From: Entamoeba invadens IP1
Lineage: Eukaryota; Evosea; Mastigamoebida; Endamoebidae
NCBI RefSeq assembly: GCF_000330505.1
Contig: NW_004443523.1
Location: 126,455-143,838, forward strand
Reading direction: 5' to 3'
Length of the DNA stretch: 17,384 nt
The translations under genes and the position numbers were made by a program. Below, in pieces: positions 1 to 7,100 of this stretch (position 1 is the first letter of the stretch; each line of letters starts with the position of its first letter). The notes under the pieces were generated by a model. It had not been told where the DNA came from, searched no databases, and worked only from the letters and a program-made list of their open reading frames with translations.

Positions 1-74
1 AGCAACAATGATAAATATAATCATGGTAACATAATATGTAAACTTGATGATAATGATAAAATTGTAACAATTCC

Positions 75-578
75 ATGTTGTTTTGCACTTCATGCTTGAG
101 CCAACTACTTTTTTCTGCTTTTTTATTCCATATTCATAATGAAGTCGAAGCGAATACAATTTACCACAGAAGTTCTATATGTATATGTTTATTTTTATAT
201 TATAAAATGAAAAAATCATATATGAATTTACATAATAATAATTGTAAGGTAATAAATACATATCAATTTGAAGTTGAATTAACAATTGAATTTGTTTGTT
301 CTACTAATAATAAATATATTAATACTAAGGCTACCAGATTCTATAATTCATCAGGTCAGATTGATTGTGGAAATATTTTAAGAAGTGATTTGAATTCAAG
401 TAATGATTATTTTTCACAAGATGGATTTATAATTTTTGCTAACAGTGATAATCAAAAATCATTTGAAATCAAAGACAATAAACGAAAAATAAAAATATGG
501 TTTACTGATTACAAAAATAATATAATCGATATTGATTCTGATTATTATTTCATTGTTCAGTCAGAGTTAATGTTTTAA
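75..578 (+). CDS. Hypothetical 167-residue ORF, possibly part of a virus-like relic
   Basis: Function not recognised. The N-terminal 45 residues are hydrophobic and Cys/Phe/Tyr-rich and do not look like a normal protein start. From about residue 60 the composition becomes regular, with alternating beta-strand-like segments (QFEVELTIEFV; a terminal KIKIWFTDYKN and a final FIVQSELMF). A C-terminus with alternating strands, then a turn with Asn/Asp, then a final strand is reminiscent of small jelly-roll capsid subunits of Polinton-like elements, but this is only an impression. A second frame is open from base 1 to a TGA at 97-99 and carries plausible coding sequence, so the true gene may begin outside the window and be frameshifted near 75-210; the ATG at 75 is then only the first in-frame Met. 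It is convergent with the minus-strand fragments at 2567-3884. After the stop the same frame stays open to a TAA at 798-800 without a start codon. Confidence 0.35.
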   Translation: MLFCTSCLSQLLFSAFLFHIHNEVEANTIYHRSSICICLFLYYKMKKSYMNLHNNNCKVINTYQFEVELTIEFVCSTNNKYINTKATRFYNSSGQIDCGNILRSDLNSSNDYFSQDGFIIFANSDNQKSFEIKDNKRKIKIWFTDYKNNIIDIDSDYYFIVQSELMF

Positions 579-763
579 ACACTGTGTATTCTTGGTGTTA
601 TATTTGTTGTTAATATTTTTTGTTCTTTTAATTTGAATAATCTCTTTTTAAACAAATATGAAAATATTTTTAATATTGTAATAAATATTATCAGAAATAT
701 AAATGATAATAATGATGCTAATTCTACTATTTTTTTAATTCAACCATTTAGTGTTTTGAAAAA

Positions 764-934
764 TTACCATAAATCGTTTCTAAAATTAAAAGCATTATAA
801 ACAATACTTGATTCAAAAATATCATAAATTGTAGTTGTAGTAGTTCTTCCTAGTGAATTAATAATATAAACTGTATTTCAAAAGTAAGTACTACCGCTAA
901 AAATTGAGAAACTATTATTAGCTGTTTTCCCGTT
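764..934 (-). pseudogene. Possible C-terminal remnant of a small unrecognised protein
   Basis: On the minus strand one frame runs from 934 to a TAA at 766-764 and is broken once by a TGA at 880-878. The readable part is mixed in composition (for example NTVYIINSLGR and FESSIVYNAFNF), not the Lys/Asn/Ile/Phe monotony of random A+T-rich DNA. It lies on the same strand as the capsid-like fragments at 2567-3884, just beyond the mariner insertion, so it could be the next gene of the same relic. The end overlaps an open plus-strand frame (to 800), so chance openness is a real alternative. No start codon or function can be given. Confidence 0.22.
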
Positions 935-994
935 TTATTGTTATTAAAGACTTTGTTTTATTATTTATCTTTTTAAAAAAAACAAAAAACGGTA

Positions 995-2545
995 CCGACT
1001 TTTTTGACCTAAAAAAACAAACAAATTATATTATTTTCGTAATTTTTCGGGCATTTGTCGAAACGTTGGGAAGTCTTTTGCAATTTTTCTAAGACAGTTA
1101 TTTCTTTTCGAGTCAAAATAATGAAAACAATTTGAATACATATAAAAAAACAAACAAACATCCTCTGAAGACGAACAAAGAAATTATAAAACGAGTTCAA
1201 AAAGAAAAAAATAAAAAAAAATGATAACGGATTAAAGCAAGTGTCCGATAAATTCGCCGTTGTTTTCCTTGCACAATTCAAACCTCTTTGGAATCGACAT
1301 TATGTAGTTATCAATTGTCTCAAGAGGTATTGAATCCCAAGCCCTTTCAAGAGCCTCTTTGAGTTCTTCAATGTTCTCGAAGATTTCCTTTTCTTTTCTT
1401 ACTAAGGTGTCCAAGTATTGCCATAAGTGTTCAATTGGGCTGAGGTCGGGGCTATTTGCAGGCCATTCTTTCAGTAGTCGAACCATGAGCTTCGGGTCCA
1501 AGCCTTCAAACCATTCAATTGTGTTTTTCGCTGTGTGGGGTCTTGCACCATCTTGTTGAAACACCATCCCGTGTTTGTACACCTTCTTCGCGTTTTCAAA
1601 CACTCTTGATTCGGCCAACATTTTTTGATAGTTTACCGCGTTCAGTGTTCCGTCGACGAAAACGAGTTTTGACTTGAAATGACGCCCAATTGCTGCCCAC
1701 ACCATCACACCCCGATTGAACTTGGGAGTTGGCACAAACGCCTCCTTATCAAGATCTCCACGTCTTCTCCAAACATATTTTCCGTCAGAGTATAAACAAA
1801 AACGACTCTCGTCGGAAATGAGAGTGTTTTTGGTCCACGTCAAAATACGCTTTGCGTTTGCCAGCTGTTTCTTAACAAAAATAAGTCTTTTTGTGATGTG
1901 TAATGGTTTCAGAGCCGGCATTTTTTTCTGCTTTGCAAACACAAATTTGTTCTCTTTTCTAAGACGATAGACACTTGAAAGAGAAACTTTAACATCGTTG
2001 GAAACCATAAGACAAGAAGAAGATGGGTTAGTTAATGTTCGTGTGACAACACTTTGAGCAACATTAACACTGATGTTTTTTGGTCTTCCCATCTTCTTTG
2101 GCTTTGTCTCCTCTCCCCTTTTGATACTAGCTATTTTTGTTTTGGAAACTCCACAAAGCAGTTGGATCTCGCGATATGACAGTCCTCTTTCCAAAGCCAT
2201 CTTGACCCTCTCATTCTTCCCTTCTTGCTCGCGTTCATAACTTTTTCTTGGTTTAGACATGATTATTTAGTTTTTTTTTGTTATTCAAATTGTTTTGGGT
2301 TTCAAAATTAATGTTTCTAACTTTTCGGCAAAATCGATTATTTTGTCAAGTCTTTTTTTCGTTGAAGAAAGTTATTTAGAAATTTGGAGGGAAAAATAAT
2401 GCGAATATTTTGTTTGTTCGAGAAAAGATAAAAGTGGAAGACAGTTATTTGAAAAATAAGACGAAGAAAAATGAATAAAAAACAGAGGTAAAAGAAAAGA
2501 AAAAAAAATGGGTTGTTTATTTAGCAAATATTGGGGTAATTTCGG
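995..2545 (-). mobile_element. Tc1/mariner-type DNA transposon, full transposase, nested in relic
   Basis: The element contains one intact transposase gene and is richer in G+C than its flanks. Both edges carry the same CGGTACCGACTTTT string (990-1003 and 2543-2556) around a central TA. If the TAs at 993-994 and 2546-2547 are the target duplication, the element is 995-2545, 1551 bp, with termini CCGAC.. and CCGAA.. on opposite strands; the terminal inverted match is then very short. A 13-bp direct repeat (AAGACAGTTATTT) occurs subterminally at 1091-1103 and 2438-2450, a possible transposase-binding element. The exact ends are uncertain because the right flank resembles the element's own left end. 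The insertion lies a few bases past the stop codon of the fibre-like pseudogene (2567) and splits the relic. Confidence 0.8.
1232..2260 (-). CDS. Tc1/mariner-family transposase (342 residues)
   Basis: Cut-and-paste DDE transposase acting on the terminal repeats of its own element. The N-terminal third is DNA-binding: a helix-turn-helix around residues 27-48 (SYREIQLLCGVSKTKIASIK), a basic KPKKMGRPK segment at 53-61 with the GRP/AT-hook motif usual between the two HTH modules, then a second HTH region to about 108. The catalytic triad is readable: D150 in LISDESRF, D237 in FQQDGARPH and E277 in NSPDLSPIEHLW. Spacing from D237 to E277 is 39 residues, longer than the 34 of classical Tc1 elements, because of a short insert after the EWF helix. 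Length is normal for the family and there is no internal stop or frameshift, so the enzyme may be active or only recently silenced. The start is the first ATG, preceded by A/T-rich DNA. Tc1/mariner families are known from Entamoeba genomes; assignment to a named family was not possible by eye. Confidence 0.92.
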   Translation of the reverse strand: MSKPRKSYEREQEGKNERVKMALERGLSYREIQLLCGVSKTKIASIKRGEETKPKKMGRPKNISVNVAQSVVTRTLTNPSSSCLMVSNDVKVSLSSVYRLRKENKFVFAKQKKMPALKPLHITKRLIFVKKQLANAKRILTWTKNTLISDESRFCLYSDGKYVWRRRGDLDKEAFVPTPKFNRGVMVWAAIGRHFKSKLVFVDGTLNAVNYQKMLAESRVFENAKKVYKHGMVFQQDGARPHTAKNTIEWFEGLDPKLMVRLLKEWPANSPDLSPIEHLWQYLDTLVRKEKEIFENIEELKEALERAWDSIPLETIDNYIMSIPKRFELCKENNGEFIGHLL

Positions 2546-2566
2546 TACCGACTTTTGGAAAACAGT

Positions 2567-3563
2567 TTATGTTTTATAATCTGTAAAATTAGATACAGCT
2601 TTGGATGACATATATATTTTTAGTGAATAATCTTGACATATTTCTATAATAGATGATGTATTTGTTATTTGTAAATTTGGTTCTATTAGATATATTCCAT
2701 TATTATATATATTTATATTACTCCACATTAAATATGGATTACTTCCTAAATAATTAATACCTGGATAAAATAAATTATTAAGATTACAATATAAATAAAC
2801 ACATATTGGTTCAGTTGTTACATATATTATGTTACTATTTGATGTAAAATTCTTTGGTAAATATAAACTGAAATAATTAAAACAATAATATCCATCACCC
2901 CATAAATAACCAACTGTATCTGGTATTATTATTACTGGATGTTGATTTACATTAAATAAATTTTGTACTGTTGTATATATTTTTCCATTCAACATACTTC
3001 TGCCACTAACTTGTTCAATAACTTTATAAATTTCATTATTAATAATTACATATGGAACTACTTTTACTATTCTATTTGTTGTTAAAAATTCTGTAACATT
3101 ATCAATTTTTATTCTAAAATATGCAATTTTATCAGTTTCTGATTTAATAGAATAAGTATCATTTTTTATATGTTTTTACATCTTGTGTAATTATATTTGG
3201 ATATGGATATATTATTTTTTTGAGTTGGTATTGAAGATATTTTTGTATCTGTGTATGCATTACATGTTGAGCCAACATTATCGCTGTAAAAGTTACACTT
3301 AGAACCAACATTGTCGCTATATGTATTACATACTAATGCAACATTGTCGCTGTAACTTTTAGATTTATTATAATATGTTAATATTTCAGAATTTACATAA
3401 CCAGTAGAAGAAATATCTTTTGTATTTATACTTACTGTTCCATCTATGCTTGTAATTTTATCAGTTTTAATTTCATTAGATGTTATTGTAGAAGGATTAA
3501 AATATGAAGTGCAAAAACACTATTTTTACTTTTATCTTGATAAGCTGTTGAAAATACTTCCAT
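2567..3563 (-). pseudogene. Frameshifted fibre/penton-like structural protein relic
   Basis: Three overlapping minus-strand frames carry successive parts of what seems one gene. Part 1 starts at the ATG at 3563 and reads MEVFSTAYQDKSKN before losing frame in a T/A-rich stretch near 3515. Part 2 is open from 3519 to 3169 and holds a segment like TSIDGTVSINTKDISSTGYV followed by three 11-residue repeats of the form YSDNVxxxCNx. Part 3 is open from 3175 to the TAA at 2569-2567 (202 codons) and looks beta-rich and well folded (YFRIKIDNV; VVPYVIINNEIYKVI; a GYLWGDGYYCFNYFSLYLP segment). Both breaks fall in homopolymer runs. It starts about 50 bp downstream of the capsid-like fragment on the same strand, like compact viral or Polinton gene clusters. 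A repeat-bearing stalk plus a globular beta-rich C-terminus suggests a fibre, penton or attachment protein, by inference only. A host surface protein is the alternative. Confidence 0.42.
3256..3354 (-). repeat. Three tandem 33-bp in-frame repeats encoding YSDNVxxxCNx
   Basis: Three consecutive 33-bp units (3256-3288, 3289-3321, 3322-3354), each ending on the plus strand in a variant of CAACATTGTCGCTGTA. On the minus strand each encodes 11 residues with invariant Tyr-Ser-Asp-Asn-Val and Cys-Asn, and a degenerate fourth start (YTDTK) follows. The conserved protein phase and the base changes between units show repeat expansion within a coding sequence. Confidence 0.85.
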
Positions 3564-3614
3564 TTATTACTAAAAATATAAATATACAATTCAATATAAA
3601 ATTTAAAATATTAT

Positions 3615-3884
3615 TTACTTGAACATAGAATCTAAATCAACATTAGTGAGTAATTCTACTTTATTTGGTGTTAAATACCACATGGCATCATTTAATAAAA
3701 CAATGTTAATAGCATTAGTATTTAAATTACTACCATCTGGTTTGATATATGGATTATCTATTCCATATATAGGTGTTGCTTGTAATGTTAATTGAATATT
3801 CGAAGTACTATTTATACCATCGAAGAAACATCCAGAACCATATCTTTCTAAAGGAATTGACATCATAAAATCAGTAGCTTCTTC
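3615..3884 (-). pseudogene. C-terminal fragment of a capsid-like (jelly-roll) protein
   Basis: An open minus-strand frame of 89 codons, from just after a TGA at 3887-3885 to the stop at 3617-3615; the first Met is at 3866. The readable protein has an RYGSGCFFDGINSTSN segment, a strand-like IQLTLQATPIYG, a loop rich in Asn/Pro/Gly, then INIVLLNDAMWYL and an acidic end. An aromatic followed by a short turn, then a strand of alternating L/T residues, a variable loop and a final hydrophobic strand is the pattern at the C-terminus of double-jelly-roll major capsid proteins of Polintons, virophages and large DNA viruses. This is pattern memory, not a search result. The N-terminal bulk of such a protein (usually several hundred residues) is absent: frames are broken upstream and the palindromic MITE begins 56 bp beyond. 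It lies immediately upstream of the fibre-like relic, the order expected for structural gene clusters. Confidence 0.35.
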
Positions 3885-3947
3885 TCAGAATTTTTTTTAT
3901 AATGATATATTATTTATATTAATAAGTATTGTATATATCCTGAAAAT

Positions 3948-4087
3948 TAGGCTTCGCAACCAAGAATTTTCTTATCAAAAATTAGTATTGAAAAACGCTA
4001 ATAAAACGGGTCATTTTTTTATTTCCCGTTTTATTAGCTTTTTTAGATACTAATTTTTAATAAGAAAATTCTTGGTTGAAAAGCCTA
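3948..4087. mobile_element. 140-bp palindromic MITE with 8-bp target-site duplication
   Basis: Left arm 3948-4010 and right arm 4025-4087 are 63-bp inverted repeats matching at 57 positions without gaps, around a 14-base T-rich loop (4011-4024). Termini are TAGGCTT...AAGCCTA. The copy is flanked by a perfect direct repeat CTGAAAAT at 3940-3947 and 4088-4095, the expected scar of transposition. An 8-bp duplication and termini starting TAGG fit hAT-superfamily non-autonomous elements best. It has no coding capacity and sits 71 bp beyond the kinase stop codon, so it could enter or terminate that transcript's 3' end. Confidence 0.85.
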
Positions 4088-4165
4088 CTGAAAATGTTCC
4101 ATAGATTCCGAGTTTAATTCATTTTCAATATTATAAAACATTTTACAATATAATAAAATAACACT

Positions 4166-7100
4166 TCAATTAATTGTTTTATAAAATTCTTCAAGTTTTT
4201 GAGTGACATTATTAATTTCAAATCTCTTTTTGGGGTTATGTTCCCAACTTTGTTGGATAAGGATGCTAAGATCCTCTGGTACCGATGTTGGTATTTGCAG
4301 TCGTTTTCCACTCGATGTAAAATCTGCTATACTCCATGCATGTTTGAATTGTACATCCGTATTTTTGAATGCAAAGTCCCATGTGAATGCCTCATACATA
4401 GTCATTGCAAATGAATAGACATCAGCTGGCTTCTTATATTTCTCTCTTTCAAGTACTTCAGGCGCCATGTATTTTGGTGTTCCAATTCCTTTTGTGAATG
4501 TCATGTTAGTCGTCAACATGTTGACATTTCTTGATGACCCAAAATCGGTTAATTTGGCTGACACATTCATTGAATTGTCAATGCAAAACACCAAGAAGTT
4601 GTCGGGCTTAATGTCTCTGTGTAAAATGTTATTTGAATGTAAATACAAAATGCCTTTTGATGCGTCTAACATCAACTTGACTCGCACTGCAAATTGTGGC
4701 ATTTCTTTTGTCGTCTTTTTAATCAAGTCTTGTAGACTTCCATATTGTGCAAATTCGGTGACCATACATATCTTATTTAATATAAAGACAGCTCCATAGA
4801 AGTGGACAATATATTCACTTCTAAACTTGTCCAACATTGACACTTCATTCTCAAATTCTTTGATAAGTTTCTCTGTGTCATTTGACTGTTTCATTTTCTT
4901 TATTGCAACAACATTTCCTCTGTAACTTCCTTTGTAGACAATTCCAAACGAGCCTTCTCCAAGTTTCTTGTCTTCTTTCAATTCATCATAATCCAATTTA
5001 GTCGAGTTTTCTGTTGTGATTTCAATGGCAATTGGGACAGACACAGTCTCACTGTTTTCGATGTTCATGGTGACTATCATCATCTCGTCGTGCAATTTCA
5101 GTGAACAATGTGGTGTCACAAACACCTCAAACTCGCATGCTTCACCTTTCTTCAAAGTCACCAATTGCGGTTCCGTGCGAATTGAGTATTTGTCACAGCC
5201 ACCACGTGTTGTGATTTGGACTTTCAAAATGCCTTTGTTTTTGTTGCCAACACAGAGGAGTTCGCGAGATTCTTTTTCAACGGGAATGACTTCACTGGTG
5301 TCATCAAATGTCAGAGACTTTTTGTTGGTCAAAATGTTATTATCTAACACACTCATTGCGATGTTTGAACGACTCATCTTAAAGACACAGATGTTTTCCA
5401 TTTTCTTTGTTTCCTTGCGCTTTTGTAAAACGACTATTGTAATTATTATAATACTAATGATAACGAGTACTATAATGAACACGGAGACAATTGGGATGCC
5501 AACTACAACACCATAATTTGTTGTGTGAATGCAACTCAACATGTCGTCACTCAACTTGTAGTTGTCATCACATTTTGAACACTTGTTGTTGGCAGACTCA
5601 ACACAGTTTTCAATGGATGAGTAATGTGAACAGACACCTGACACAAGTACATTGTCTTTCACACAGTCGGTGCACTCATTGATCCCATTGCATTGTGTAC
5701 ACGTGTCTTGACACTTCACACACAAATTGTTTGAGAGATAGTGTCCTCCTTCGCATAGCATACAACCAGCTGTTGTTTTGTTTGCACACGAAGTCAACTC
5801 GCTTTGTGGAGAACACAATTTGGTGACATTCGATGAGGTGCGATAAAATGAATCATTGCACACAACACAGTTTCCTTCATTTGTGCACGACTTGCACGAC
5901 TCATCACAGCCAATGCATGTTGACCCATCAGATGACCGCATGTACCCTGCCTTACAAACCACACACCCGCGATATGTTGACATTAACACGTCACACACAC
6001 TGACAAGGTCGTTGATTTCAGTGCAAACGCCGTTGCTGTTTGCGTACGAGTAATCGTCGCACTTTGTGCAGAATGTCCGATTTGAACAGTAGACACAGGG
6101 GTAATCACATTTTACACACATGTGGTCTGCGAGGTAATACCCACTCAAACACCTCAGACACCCCTTTGTGGTGCTCACTTCACAATGGCTGTCTGTCTGT
6201 GTGTCTTCGTTTTTAGTTGTTTGTTTGGTGGTCTCATTTGGAAGTGTTTGTGGCACACACAAAATTCCATCAAAGTTGTAATCGGACTCACACTCGACAC
6301 ATTTGGTGTTGAGTGACGAGACAACATCACAATAAGACAACGCGCCAGTCTTCTCTTTACAGCCATCAACGTCTTTGTAATGGCCACTCTCACATGTGAC
6401 ACACACTTTGTCAAATGAAGAGCAATGAATCGACTGGCTGTCTGTGCACACACCATCAACGTTGATGGTGTTGTTACATACAATACAAATATCTCCGTTC
6501 TGATTGTCACAATTTGGATTGTTTTGTGAACATTTACCTTGTGATATATGCTGTTTTGGATCACATTTGATACAATCATTACTTGATATTACTAAACACA
6601 TCGTATCAGTTGTACACACACCATCTATCAACAATTTGCCTTCTTTACATTTCAAATTGGTGATAACACCATTTGAAATGACACACACTTCACTTTCACA
6701 TTGTTTAATAGTGTTGTCGTTTGTTGTGTGATACCCATTCATTGCCAAGTAGCAGTACTCGTTGTGTGATGTTTCACAATTTTGGTTTGCTTTGCCACAC
6801 GACACGTCATCAACACAATACAAACACTCGGTGCCACTTTCTCTGTTGATTTCATATTTACAATTTGTGTTAACAACACAGTTGCCATTCGATGTGATCA
6901 CATCTGAAACGCAGTTGTCGCAGCCGTGTTGCGAGTATTTCTCACACTTCTCATTCTTAACATTACAAACTCCGTTTAACAACATCGCTGTAAAATCACA
7001 CAAATAACACATTGTATCAATTTGGTTGACGCACCCATCCATATTGGTGTGTAATTGGTTATCATTTGTGTTGTAGTATGTTGTAGTTGTGTATCCCAAA

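Noticed and set aside
77..91. TTTTGCACTTCAT shared in inverted orientation with about 3503-3517 in the fibre-like relic, suggesting terminal inverted repeats of the relic
   Set aside because: The match does not extend beyond about 13-15 bases and lies inside predicted coding sequence; chance or local similarity is as likely.
930..947. CCCGTTTTATT near the mariner's left side resembling the inner arm of the palindromic MITE at 3948-4087
   Set aside because: Only about 11 bases match and the termini and flanking duplication are absent, so a second MITE copy is not supported.
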